A stretch of DNA of 64,000 nt, taken from assembly GCF_921293095.1 (NCBI RefSeq), contig NC_060246.1, positions 10,682,001 to 10,746,000 of the forward strand, in the 5' to 3' direction. This DNA comes from Ischnura elegans. Lineage: Eukaryota; Arthropoda; Insecta; Odonata; Coenagrionidae. Positions 1 through 10,702 of this stretch are shown here, piece by piece (position 1 is the stretch's first letter; every line of letters begins with the position of its first letter). Both the position numbers and the translations under genes were made by a program. A model generated the notes under the pieces. That model was not told where the DNA came from, ran no database searches, and saw nothing but the letters and a program-made list of their open reading frames with translations.

Positions 1-360
1 TCACTATGATGCATTCCCCAGCTCACATGAAAGTGTTAAGATCTATTACATTATCTTTCTTTAGTAATGAAATTTTATGTTTCCTTTGTCTAAAAACAAT
101 TTTATGAAAAATAATGCTTAAATAAATAATTTTAAAAAGAAATTAAATAATAATAACCTATCAAATGAGTTACTCATTGGCTAGTTACAGATTTCATATT
201 TGTATCGAGGTTCCCTAAACTAAATTTTATATATAAGCAGTATAGATAAAATTTATATCAGCAGTATAGATAAACAATTAAAATAATAATTTAAATTATT
301 ATTTTATAATTCGCTCCTATTCATGATAACGACTCAAGAACTATTGAATAAATGTCGCTG
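1..360. other. AT-rich flank, no feature recognised
   Basis: AT-rich sequence with many homopolymer runs. I see no coding signal, repeat end or RNA gene in it. Confidence 0.5.
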
Positions 361-955
361 ATGGCCGTGCCGATTGCTTGCCGTACTGTTCTCCGTATTT
401 AACGGCGCGCCGCGCCGTGAACGGTGACCGGCGGAAAGTCGTCTCGTCTGAAAGCTTCCTGAATTTCACGGCGCGGTGCCGTGGACGGCGGCCGGCGAAA
501 AGCCGTTGCGTCTGAAAGGGGCCTAAGGGGCTTAGAGTGGCGAGGGTGGTTTTTTGAAATATACGCCGTGGTTATTATCTTACGGCGCGCGCTGAGATTC
601 CCCCGATTGTTGTCCAATCTCTTGGGAAGATTCACGCTATGTGCCCGTCGTATTTTGCCTTAAAAATTTCCACGGCTATTGCAAAACTCCTACGAGAGCT
701 TATAAACAAAATTTTTCGTGAGCAGGGCAAGCATCGCAGTGCAACGGCGCATGCAAAGAGAGGATCGAAACCCATTCTACTCCCTCTAATGGGTCGTTGC
801 CATGGCCCTTAGGGCGTATATAAGGGCTTTGGTCGTTGCATTCACGAAAGCATCGGTTTAAAATTTCGGATTCAGATTCAATTTCTTCGACGAATTTGGA
901 TCCTAGGTATTAGGTGAAGGGTATTATCTGTGAATATTTGGATTTGGGCTGGGGA
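361..955 (+). repeat. Decayed interspersed repeat, related to 40740-41073
   Basis: A GC-rich stretch (361-660) leads into a part (about 610-930) that matches 40745-41045 through many shared blocks. These include the CGTATTTTGCC block, the run up to CAAGCATC, the CAGTGCAACGGC block and the block around AATTTGGATCC. The right-hand copy ends in a hAT-like terminus, so this looks like an older, damaged copy of that element. Small open frames on both strands here show no family resemblance and are probably chance. Confidence 0.5.
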
Positions 956-1141
956 TGATAATTTTAACCTTAAGGTTAACCTATTAAGCCTAACCTAAGG
1001 TTAAATAATTATTTCTTCATTGAATAGTACGCGCAGTTTATGACATCTAAGTGCATCATATACATGTTATTGCTCATCCTCTTGTTGCTAAGAACTACCT
1101 AACCCAACCGAAATGATTTTTGAACTATTCCACTACAATCC

Positions 1142-1660
1142 CTTGAAAATTAGTGATCACTCTGACTATAAAATTCTTTCATCGGACTTAAACAGCGTTC
1201 ATTTGTGGAGCCAAGAGTGGGGTCTCGAACTTAATCTGCGCAAATGCGTGACGGCTCATTTCCTGCAGAATTCGTCCAACTCTAACCATATTTATGCATT
1301 GTATGGTATTAAAATCAAGGCAACAGACAAAGCGAAGTACCTGGGAGTTACAATAACCTCAAACCTCTCGTGGGGAACACATATAAGGAATATTTGCGGC
1401 ATAGCCCTGAAGAAATTAGGATTCGTCAAGCGAATTGTGGGAAGATTTTCGGATGAGAAAGTAAAAGAAAGGTGCTATTTCGCTCTGGTCCGACCGCACC
1501 TTCAATATGCAGCGAGCGAATGGGATCCGGTACAGAAAGACTTACCCGCGAACTGAATAAAATACAAAGGAAGGCTGCGAGGTTCGTCAAAAACCGCTAC
1601 GGGCCTACAGTAGAGCGGATCGGAAAAATCGATTTTTTTTCAATTCCATCTGGCCCAATG
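1142..1660 (+). pseudogene. LINE (Jockey-type) reverse transcriptase C-terminal fragment
   Basis: The open frame from 1113 reads through the part of a non-LTR reverse transcriptase that follows the catalytic YADD box. In order it shows a WGLELNLRKC block, KYLGVTI followed by LSW.THI, and LVRPHLQYAASEWDP. About position 1545 the frame shifts, and the next block (LNKIQRKAARFVKNRY) continues one frame over. The order and spacing are those of Jockey-clade elements such as Drosophila jockey. The endonuclease, the YADD box and the 5' end are missing, so this is a dead 5'-truncated relic. The exact 3' end is not visible. Confidence 0.8.
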
Positions 1661-1699
1661 AAAAAAAGTTGTGGGACCGATCAAAAATAAGGCCTGAAA

Positions 1700-3570
1700 A
1701 ATTTGAGACCTCTACGTGAAGCCCTGACCCTCGCTCAAATGCAATTTAGGGGGGGAAGGTCAACATTCGAAAAAGATAATATTTTATGGTCGTCCCCTTT
1801 AGATTTTGTCGAGTTACTGCCCTTCTAGTGCATTTTGTGCATTTTGACGTATCTGCCACCGTTTAGCCACAAAATGCCTAATTTGAGTCTGAGTCCGCGA
1901 AGAAAATATTCCAACGCCCACGCAGCGTCGCGGATACAAGAGCGGCAGGCCCGGCAGGCCGATTCTTTTTCCCTCCCCGCTCGCTTCTCCCCCTCCCACG
2001 CCTCGAATACTGCAAAATTCATCCCGCGTGTGCTGCTAGGAGGTCCTTTATCTTTGATAATATAAATCGGAAGATGGTAGAAGGTAATAAAGAATGCGTA
2101 GTGAGATGACTTGTCTCATATTTGGCGCCTCGTCGGCGTTAAACAAATCGATGTTACCAACTTTTAGAGAAGTGATGAAATATTTTTAGATTCGAGAACG
2201 CAGGAAAGGAGACTACGGTCTATGAAAATGCCTCTCGATTGGCTATAAAGGTGTGCGAACTTTGGATATGCGCTTCTATGACGGTATTGTCCGACAGCTG
2301 TGACTAAATGGATTTTATGCGAAGGCCGCTCGCGTCCCCTCCCCTTTCCCACGCCCCCAAATGCAGCAACATTAACACGTGTGTGTTCAAAATTCACAAG
2401 TGCGTCTTTCTTCGCAAGTCTAAATAATATTTGATGTTTCTGCATCGCCTGTGGAGGAACAATCACGAAAGAATAGCTCAATTATCTGCTTTCCAGTCTG
2501 TATTTCTTATGCCATTTCTCGCCTTTCGCTGCTGTCAACAAAGTTTTTGTGAACTCTTTCACGAATCTCACGTCCGTATTCATAATAAAAGGAATATTAA
2601 ACTTCAAATTTGAACGTTCATCAATAGATTTTTGAATTTCCACAGCGCTAACGTATAACATATATAACCGGGGGTACCGTGGTAATACATCATCAGCGCG
2701 TAGTCCTTTACGTCGATATTCAAATCCAGCAATTAAAAAAAATCTCGGATTGGTCGCCAAAGGTATCCTTGCAACAACGCAAATTGGGTCCCTAGATTTA
2801 CCTCCCAATGTTTATGTCGCAAATCTAACTGAACTTAGTGCAATTAGCAAATAGACCACTGCAAGGGATGAAATATGATTTTATGCTTTTCCGGCGAATG
2901 ATGTGGGTAAACTCTTCTCGGGATTCAAAAAAATTTATTCCTGAGGATGAGCCCCGAGTCGGAGCTTAGACAAGTCGGAGCATACATCCAAACAAAAGTG
3001 TTTCCCGCACTTCCAGAAAATATTCTTCTCGCAGTGATATGTGATAATCAACTGACCGTACGACTGGAGGAACAAATTAAAATTTTGAGAGCTATAGAGC
3101 ACGAATCAGATAATTTAAATCAATGCATCAGATGAAAAATTGTTCTCCATTTAAAAAATGAAAATCCAAGAGCACCAATCTCATCTAATCCACCACTGTG
3201 AGTTGACTTATCATGAACTCAAAAATAGCTGTAGCATTATTATGTGCTAAACCGGAAGATGGTGCGACGTGATATACGTATTGCGCATTAGGCTCTGCCG
3301 CAAGTGATATATGATCTTCCCTTGGTTTTCCTTGGTTTGGTGAATACCACATCCGTAGCGCACCATTCACCATGGTTTTCCTCATCGATTTGAACATCCT
3401 CAAAGTATTCACTATCATTCAAAAACGACAACTGTTGATTCAGATGATTTGAGTTTAAGCCTTTCATTTATGTGATTACGTTCAGCCCTTTCTCGCACTT
3501 TTTGATCAAATCAAATCAAAAACAAAATCAGGGTGGTAGAACGCAATTGTATTTACTCATTGTATTGTAA
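1700..3570. other. Unassigned sequence with short open frames
   Basis: Several open frames of 60-108 codons lie here, for example 2482-2808 on the minus strand and 2947-3135 on the plus strand. I recognise no family in them. They may be pieces of old mobile elements or chance frames. No splice-linked chain joins them. Confidence 0.4.
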
Positions 3571-3885
3571 TTGTATTCTATTAGACCTCTGGACACCTAT
3601 CAAGTTAAAGACCTTTCTGAAAAGTACGTGTAAATATTAACCTAAGTGGTATAACACTTTGGCCGTATAATCTTGCATTTTTTTATTTCGAGCATTTAAA
3701 ATAGCTGTCGTAGCTGTCACTTGCCATGCAAGAAGAACGTAATTCGCACCACTGCCATCTTGAATGACGTCAGCTCATGCAATAGTGTTGTTCGCGTCCG
3801 TGCGCATTACTGTAGAGGAGGTAAAGAATTAGTGATATTGTGGATATTACGCCGTTTTTGTTGTCGTACGTATTTCGTCGATTTG

Positions 3886-4032
3886 TCGAAGCGCAGCTAT
3901 AAGTACTGCATTGTGCCTATGTGCAGTAATACTAGTGGGAATGGCTCAAATAAGTATTTTCACACGGTCCCCCAAGACGGTGAACGACGAACTGTTCGGA
4001 TGAAAAAGTGCCGACGAATTTCAGTTTCTTGA
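3886..4032 (+). pseudogene. THAP-type zinc finger relic of a transposase
   Basis: An open frame carries YCIVPMCSNTS, then a KYFHTVPQDGERR block, then MKKCRR and a stop. The spacing C-x4-C, aromatic, VP-D, RR is that of the first half of the THAP domain (C2CH zinc-dependent DNA binding), of the kind joined to transposases in arthropod genomes. The tryptophan expected after the RR pair is absent, and the frame stops before the distal C-x2-H pair. It is therefore a truncated, non-functional copy. It lies between the two inverted-repeat arms of the outer element. Confidence 0.55.
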
Positions 4033-4479
4033 TTTATTATGGTACTTACTAAGAAAACTCGAATATCATTAACTGAAGTAATTCTCTCTTGAAACTAGGG
4101 AAAGACTGGAGTTAACTATGTTACAGTAACTCGAATATATGCTTACAAAACCAAATGAATAAGTACCGTAGAACCCTATAGCTCTTTGATAGGTAACAAA
4201 TGTAATAACAATAAGCGGATAGTTTTATCTCCTATATTTTTGCTGCAGGTAAAGAATGTAAGGAACAGCAACAGAAAAAGGGGTATTTGTTTATCCCACT
4301 AAGTTACTTAAAAGTGAAATTTTGAGCAAGTGGGCTACTTCGAAGAAGTTCCATATTATATTTTCCACACTTCAGGAAATACTAATTGTTAGGTCTATTA
4401 AATCGGAGATTTCACCGCTTAAAAATTTCATCAGGTGGTTCTACACAAATAAATAACGGGAAAATTTGTTTACCTTAAA

Positions 4480-4715
4480 ATGCCAAATAAAAAAGATACA
4501 ATACCACTTAAGAGTAAAGTCTTCCGTACCCAAACTGGCTATGCAATCCTTACACGAAAGAGTCACAACTTCGCTTTCGCCGCTCTCCTCCAAAAGACGG
4601 GCTTCAACAACATAGGCCTTCAATCGAACCTACGAATACGAGCACGGACGTTGCATTCATTTTTATCACGCTTAACTTCCACGTAACCTATAGCATAATC
4701 GCCGTATTCTTCTCG
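4480..4715 (-). pseudogene. Possible SWIM/YqaJ-recombinase-like fragment
   Basis: On the minus strand two overlapping frames read GYVEVKRDKNECNVRARIR and then KAYVVEARLLEE followed by LSCKDCIASLG. This order resembles the segment before and into the SWIM zinc finger of YqaJ-like recombinase ORFs that travel in arthropod mobile elements. The CKH half of the finger is missing, and a frameshift separates the two blocks. The resemblance is from memory of the family and is only suggestive. Confidence 0.35.
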
Positions 4716-6721
4716 TCCGACTCTATATGAAAAAAAGGATTTAGAAACGTTAACATCAACTAATACCCTAAGAAAATCAATTTCCAATCGTGGCGATATA
4801 CTCACCTAGCCATCTTCACTCCCCGGGTCTCAGAATTTATGTAGTTACTATTTCTACTTATGAATGTAAACATTGAGGCAATTGAAATTTTAGGCAAGTT
4901 TCTCGCGTCTCCCTTATCGAAACCAGGATCCATGATGCCCACAGAAGCAAAATAATATCCCTAGTAACTTTTTCACTCTTCGGAAAAGCACGTCACGGCG
5001 ATATTATGTACACTTCGCAAAGAGAAACGCTAACGAAGTGCCGATCCGTGCTGAAGACCTTGCAAATACGCCGAACCCCCATGAATTTCATGGGACCGCC
5101 GCACAGTGGGCCAAAACCGAAAAAAGCTGGCCAAAAGTCGAAAAATGAAGTTAGCGCAAATCAACCAAAAACAGTTGATATTTATTATTAAGCATGTACT
5201 CTTTAAGATAGGGTGCCATACAGAGCATAGAATGCGTTAATATAATTTTTACAGCTGGTCAAAGTAGAGCATGTCAGAGAGATTTTAGTGACCTGATTTT
5301 TTCCGTTGAAAATAGCTAAATTTGTGGCTTCATTTCAGAGTCGTTGTTAAGAATATTGGTTTCAAAGTATTTTTATCCATAAAATTGATCTTCATTAAAT
5401 GAATAGAGACAGTTTTTGTTTGATTTTACTAGTTAATTAATATTTTTATAATTTTTCAAAAACTGTGTTGATTTTCCATGAAATTTTATGTTTAACGGTA
5501 ATTATCGTTTATATGTACATCGAAATACACGGAGTTATTTATACTGTGAGATAGACAAAAGCATATAGAACAATGTCCAGAATGCAGTTTTTGCGATAAC
5601 TTGCGATCCTAATTTTAACAACCATATTTATGTGAATCCACCCCGGCCACTCGGACCACTGTGGCAGCCACGAAACGGCGGCGGGACTAAGCGAGGAAAG
5701 GATACGATATCCGTGCATAAAGACGACGGAATGCCTGTTCAATGACATTAGTCACTTGAATACATATTTTATGAATAATAATCACCTTGATTTTTGCATA
5801 TTTTACTATAAATGGCTAAATTCAACGTACATCTTGGCGCAGATAACAGTTTCTTGCTAAATTGGTGACTGGCAATTCTACGATTAGGAGGTCATTGGGA
5901 GGTTTCTCAGCAGAGTTATGGGCAGAGTTACAGAGTTTGAAAAGATTTTTCCAGAATTTCGGATTTCCCTCAAGCATCATGGGCAGGCTGCGGTCGAGGG
6001 GTTTAGGGAAGGTCATGCACGTGCAGCGGCAGGCGCCCGCGCCGGCTGGTTGAGGATTTGCGACCCTCCGTACTTACTGGCCCGACAATGCTGGTTTTAC
6101 AACCTTGCCGGTAATGACTCTTTTCTACTTCCCCTAATTCATCGGTAGCTATCCCAAGTTATGCTTTTTACACGTTTTTGCCTCTTGCCGACCCTTTCCG
6201 CCACTTGTTCCGACAAATGGAATTCTCGGTTAGTGCCCCTAGGGGTTTTCCGGTTCTTTTTGCCTACCACATGCATCAGTTGTCCTAGAGAGAGTGTCGA
6301 GTGAACATCCGGAACATCCACTGTAAGTGACTGTGCTGTGTTATAACACTGGATTGATCTGTCAACGTTAGAAGCACTTCAAAGGAGGATATAGTTGTAC
6401 CTGGGAAGCAAAGCCTCCTTGCACCCGCCTCCGTTTCGTTGTGACTACAATAAGTGTACTCCTCATTCATCGAAAACGATTTCACTCTCCATTGTGGTGA
6501 GAAGCAGTGCTAATGGTAAGCAAAATTTTCATTTTTAAAATGGATTCCTAGTTGGAGTCCGCAATTTTTTTTTTGCTACCCATGTACGACTGATGATAGT
6601 TGGGCTGTCGATGGAACTAATTACCTGATATTTTTTTATTTCATATAGTAGTGTTTGATACTAAATTTGTTAGAAACCATGGAGAGTAGAGAAGTGACGG
6701 TTACAGCTTCATGACAAAATT

Positions 6722-7203
6722 GTGGAGAAAAAAAGTACCACGGCACGTGAGAAAAAAAATGTTGTGATAGATTTTTTGATTGAAAAATATCGATTGAATG
6801 GAGATGCTAATTTAAAAGGTATTTTGACGAAGTGCCTACAAGCATACTTTCTCGCAAGATATTTTGAGAAATGGAATAAGGCGCAGCGAAGGGAAAGCTA
6901 CTTTAGAGCTAATAATAGCAAATGGCTAGAGGAAGAAATCAAATTCCCTGAAGTAGTGTACAAATATCTTCCTGCTACCTACGGTACGTTCATTAAAATT
7001 TTTAATGAACAGTTTTTTTTTTACATAGAATCACTTTTCTATGTCACTAATTCGTATTTTTACAGATTCACCGCAGGACACCGTGTTTGGTAGACCTGCT
7101 GCGATTGGCTCGCTCATTTCTAGCCGAGTCAGTCTTCTTTCAGTATTCCTAGTCGAATTGCCGAATGACGTTCATAGAGTAGTTGCTCAGTTATGGATAC
7201 AAC
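6722..7203 (+). pseudogene. Element ORF, N-terminal part, with likely 82-bp intron
   Basis: An open frame begins near 6722 with a lysine-rich start and reads through a segment with IEKYRLNGDANLKGIL and later SKWLEEEIKFPE. At 6983/6984 there is a strong donor (TACG|GTACGT), and at 7065/7066 a good acceptor (TTTTTACAG). Joining them keeps the frame and continues through SPQDTVFGRP to a stop at about 7203. I recall similar W-L-EEI...GRP proteins from arthropod mobile elements, but know no function for them. The 82-bp intron suits an insect. It lies wholly inside the inner transposon. Confidence 0.45.
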
Positions 7204-7417
7204 GAAAGTGACTAGTCAAGATTTACATAATGTGGTCTTGGCAAATAGAGAGGGGACTATTCACAAAGTTTTAATACATGGAGCGGGAATGGTGAAACAT
7301 GGCATTCTTCCTATTGGACAGCTTTCCGAGGAGACATTGGGAGCCCGACACGAGGAAGTTAGAAGATCAGAACATATCGGGAAAAACATACCAGAAAAGT
7401 TTCAACTCAAAATTTAA
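7193..7417 (+). pseudogene. Element ORF, C-terminal part (IHG..LPIGQLSEE motif)
   Basis: This 74-residue frame contains IHKVLIHGAGMVKHG followed by ILPIGQLSEETLGARHEE. The LIHG and LPIGQLSEE signature recurs in long mobile-element proteins of arthropods, from memory, near their C-terminus. The function is unknown to me. It follows directly on the N-terminal part, consistent with an internal deletion that removed the middle of the original gene. Confidence 0.45.
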
Positions 7418-7949
7418 CCTTATGGACTCAAAATTTACCTTACGCACAACTATTTGACAGCTACAACGGCAGAAAAATTCTATTTTTCCCTTGATATTTC
7501 CATAGCAGAAGGTAGGCATGGCCCTGTAGAGTTTGCTTCCCGCATCACATTAGCCTATTTTAATTGTTATCGCCCTTCTAAACAATATTGTGGCCTACAT
7601 AATCCTAAATAAGTTCAATTGTATTTTTACAATACACAATTTGTAAAAAGTTTCGTTAATTTACCAATTCTTTAGACTCTAGCGACTTTTGGCCAGCTTT
7701 TTTCGATTCTAGCCCACTGTGCGCCGCATGGTTGCATGAGCTGACGTCATATTTCCGTCAGCCAATGGAAATACGTATTGAGGTGGGAGTGTCTGCTGAT
7801 GAAAAAAGCTTCCTTTTCTTGCGATTAAAAAACATTCCATGGAAAATTATTACATATAATAAACGTTTTACGTATATATTTATCCTTATTGATTTTTTAG
7901 AACATATTTGAAGGCAAATTAAAATTTTGTCCAGAGGTCTAATAGAATC

Positions 7950-9960
7950 AAATCAAATTAAATAATCAAAGAATAAAATCAAAATTACGATTTTACAAAA
8001 ATAAAAACTGGAGATATAGACAAAAAAACTAAAAATCGTGTTTCAATTTTTTTGGGGTTATTATCCATTGTTAAGGCCTGAAACTTTGGGGAAACACATA
8101 ATTTTTGATGGACTTTAAGTGTATATTTTTTATTTTTCAAAACACCGGGGGGCACTTATTTCACCATCTTAACCGGCTAGACCCTTTTGAAGCCATGGAT
8201 TATGGAGAAATGATTAATTGGGAAAGAACTGATGTTTGTATTACCATTACACCGGTTGTGAGAAATATATCAAATGAAGGGCTCGTTAAAAAAACTGTAT
8301 CTTCCTGAAATTACTTCGCCATAATAGTCATTCGCTGTATATCTCTGTCACACAGTTGCAGTGGAACGGACTGTGAAGCTAGTCTCCGAAGCGGCTACCC
8401 ATGTATGCGGAAATAACGACAGGGATGGCGACATCAGATCCACTTTGATTTCACGGCAAGTTCTGCCAAAATTTCAATCTAAATCTCAATTTTTCACAAT
8501 AATTGCGGACGGTGACGATTCATATCACATAAACTGGTCTGCATTACGTTGATTGGTTGGTTGGGTAGAGGAGGCGGAGGAATCCGAGGTGCAGCCATCT
8601 CCACGCGGTGGGCTTTGGGTCGCTTGGCTGGCTTCTCTGGGTAGGTGGGCGAGGAGCTCCACTTTTGCTAGATAGTAATAAAATAAACCCCTTTTCTGAA
8701 CGCAGGGGGGATGAATTTGATCCTTGAAGGAAATAAAACAGTCATTGCGAATCCCGAATGATAATTTGCATCTTCAGTGATATCTTCTTACACGAAAATA
8801 ATGTCATAAAAGAGTATATTCTCATCCTAGTGACTACCCTTGACAACTTCAGACATGATTTACACGTTTTGAACTGATAAAAAAATCCCTATTTCGCTTC
8901 ATTTATCGCATGCATTGCGTAAATTGAGGCGACGTGTTGCGGGTTTCCTAGCCCCTCAAAATTGCTTTCGGGGGTACGATGAAGGGTCATTTTCTCGATA
9001 ATTAAAAGGAATATAGCTGACATATTTGGTCTAAAATATCAAGGAAAGACCAATGTTATACCTTACTGGAAAAAATGAGTGCTTGCTAAAACCAAATTAA
9101 AATTATTTACATTTTTTACGTTTTTCGTTAAAAATTTCGAAATTTCAAGACGAAATGGCGAACAGAAGATATTAACCGATTTTGAAAGAAAATCATATCT
9201 GTAATACCCACGCGGGTACGCAACTTTTGCCGGGTATTACGATTCGCTCATAAAAAAGTGGCAAAACGAGGCACCCTAGTGGTCACCAGCGAGGTCAATG
9301 AGATGGCAAAAGTAAAGCTTGGCAACTAAGTGGATAACAATAAACAATATAAACAATTAGGTACGTTAAATTTTAGGTTTTCAAGGGTGCCAAAGTCGAT
9401 GATATCATCCATTAACCCATATTTTAAAGCTGTTGACTTCCAGGGACCATGATTGGGTCAAATATTACTGAGGATTTTTTTGTACCATCTGGACAACCAT
9501 CATGCCTAGCCAAAGTGTTTTAAGTCTGAAGATTTTCACAGCTTCTTTTATCTATTTTGGTAACGCTCCCAGTAGGAGGAGTGAAACGTTGAGTGAAAAT
9601 GTTTTCTACGCAGCTTTACCCGAGAACCACCACCAACAAAGTGTTTTAAGGTTGACAAAGTCAGTGACGAGATCCCTAAATCCATCTTGTCCACCAATTA
9701 ACCTCCAAAGGGACAAAGGTCACTGAGGTATAAGGCAGAGTATCTGGGCAATCAAGGTTTCAAAACCATAGGTTCGGAAGGATGAAAAATTGAAAAAAAA
9801 AGATGGAAAAAACAAAAAAAACTTAGACAGGGAATTAATTGACGATAATGAAATTTTAAACATATATACATTAAAAATATCCTATGAAACTTTTGTAAAT
9901 AATTTATACATTTCGTTTCGGTAGTCAAGGATGTAACCAGATGTAACGGCTTTTCCATTT
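7950..9960. other. Unassigned AT-rich sequence
   Basis: No gene is recognised. A perfect 9-bp hairpin (GTAATACCC at 9201-9209, GGGTATTAC at 9232-9240) lies inside. Around 9370-9730 there are blocks (AGGGTGCCAAAGTCGATGA; GGGACAAAGGTCACTGAGGT) that match the degenerate repeat family clustered at 15870-17065. Confidence 0.4.
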
Positions 9961-10494
9961 TTATACTTTGAACTGCCGCGGAAACGCTCGACGAACGAAC
10001 AATCGATCAGCATCGTGTATCGAACAAGCTAAATCGATTTTCGTTTTTCATCCGTTTCATTTCATGGATGCAGAAGAATTTGGAACTGTTGACTATTTTG
10101 CCTTTTACTCACTTATTTACTCTACTGCTGTTCTGAGAGGACAGTAATAAACATTTCAATCATAAGTGCTGGTAGAGTACTCCTCTAATTAGTAGAACCG
10201 CAGCATAATCATAGTAATTTGTGTTCAGGTAGGCGATCGTGGAGGAAGAGGCTAGTGCAGGACAGGTTCTCCTTAGTAAATTTTGCTTTGTGTTCGTGTA
10301 TTTTCTGATCGTATGTGTATATGTAATAGCATAAAAGCGGGTTTAAGAGCTTTCCATGCAAGCTATGTTTTAACAATTCGTATAAGTTATTGCATTCAAA
10401 CTTGGTGCCAATTTGTTGAAAATATTAATGTAAATACTACAGTGATTTCGTATTTATTACATACTTACAGTCCTTTTCTGGTTATATTCTATAG

Positions 10495-10504
10495 GTGGCC
10501 CATC
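10495..10504 (+). other. NDUFS5: Candidate last piece of the NDUFS5 5' UTR
   Basis: A pyrimidine-rich stretch ending TATTCTATAG|GTGG precedes the start codon by ten bases and looks like a splice acceptor. A possible donor for an upstream non-coding exon is TGTTCAG|GTAGGC at 10229/10230. Transcript data would be needed to fix this. An in-frame upstream extension from 10283 exists but shows no targeting signal or family similarity. Confidence 0.35.
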
Positions 10505-10702
10505 ATGTCAGTCACTCCCTATTTAAGAATACCAATAACGGATTTAACAGGATGTGCGTTAAATCAACAGCATCACGGTCGATGTGCAGACATTGAAATG
10601 AAAATGATGGATTGCCTGGAAGCCTATGGCAGGGACCGAGGAAAGGTTAAATGCGAAGACCTTATCGCTGATTTCAACGAATGTTCGACCCGAAGGAAAC
10701 AG
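10505..10702 (+). CDS. NDUFS5: NDUFS5 coding exon 1 (residues 1-66)
   Basis: It starts MSVTPYLRIP and holds all five cysteines, ending with CSTRRKQ at the donor CAG|GTATAG. Length is 198 bp, phase 0. Confidence 0.92.

Larger units (their letters stand above)
5102..7721 (+). mobile_element. Inner DNA transposon, 39-bp TIRs, 5-bp target duplication
   Basis: The left end (5102-5140, starting CACAGTGGGC) and the right end (7721-7683 read on the minus strand, starting CACAGTGGGC) match at about 36 of 39 positions. The five bases outside both ends are identical: cgccg at 5097-5101 and at 7722-7726. That is a clean target-site duplication. The element is 2620 bp and carries two separated parts of what looks like one protein family (6722-7203 and 7193-7417). 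No intact transposase is present, so it is probably a deletion derivative mobilised in trans. I could not place it in a named superfamily. Confidence 0.75.
3575..7948 (+). mobile_element. Outer inverted-repeat DNA transposon with THAP relic (nested host)
   Basis: A perfect 20-bp inverted repeat (3575-3594 against 7929-7948, containing TTAGACCTCTGGAC) and a second, subterminal perfect 18-bp inverted repeat (3765-3782 against 7732-7749, containing TGACGTCAGCTCATGC) bracket this segment. Between the left arms and the inner element lies a THAP-like zinc-finger relic. A different transposon (5102-7721) is inserted close to the right arm. Without it the outer element would be about 1.75 kb. THAP domains occur in P-element and Kolobok transposases, so a P-like element is plausible but not proven. 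No direct target duplication is evident at the outer ends. Confidence 0.55.

Noticed and set aside
970-1010. AACCTTAAGGTTAACCT repeats resembling telomeric units
   Set aside because: Only two or three palindromic copies, not a tandem TTAGG array.
2482-3135. Two 60-108-codon frames on opposite strands
   Set aside because: No recognised family and no splice chain; not reported as genes.
10283-10504. Upstream in-frame extension of NDUFS5
   Set aside because: It would add 74 residues with no family match before the normal start; a splice acceptor lies ten bases before the ATG at 10505.
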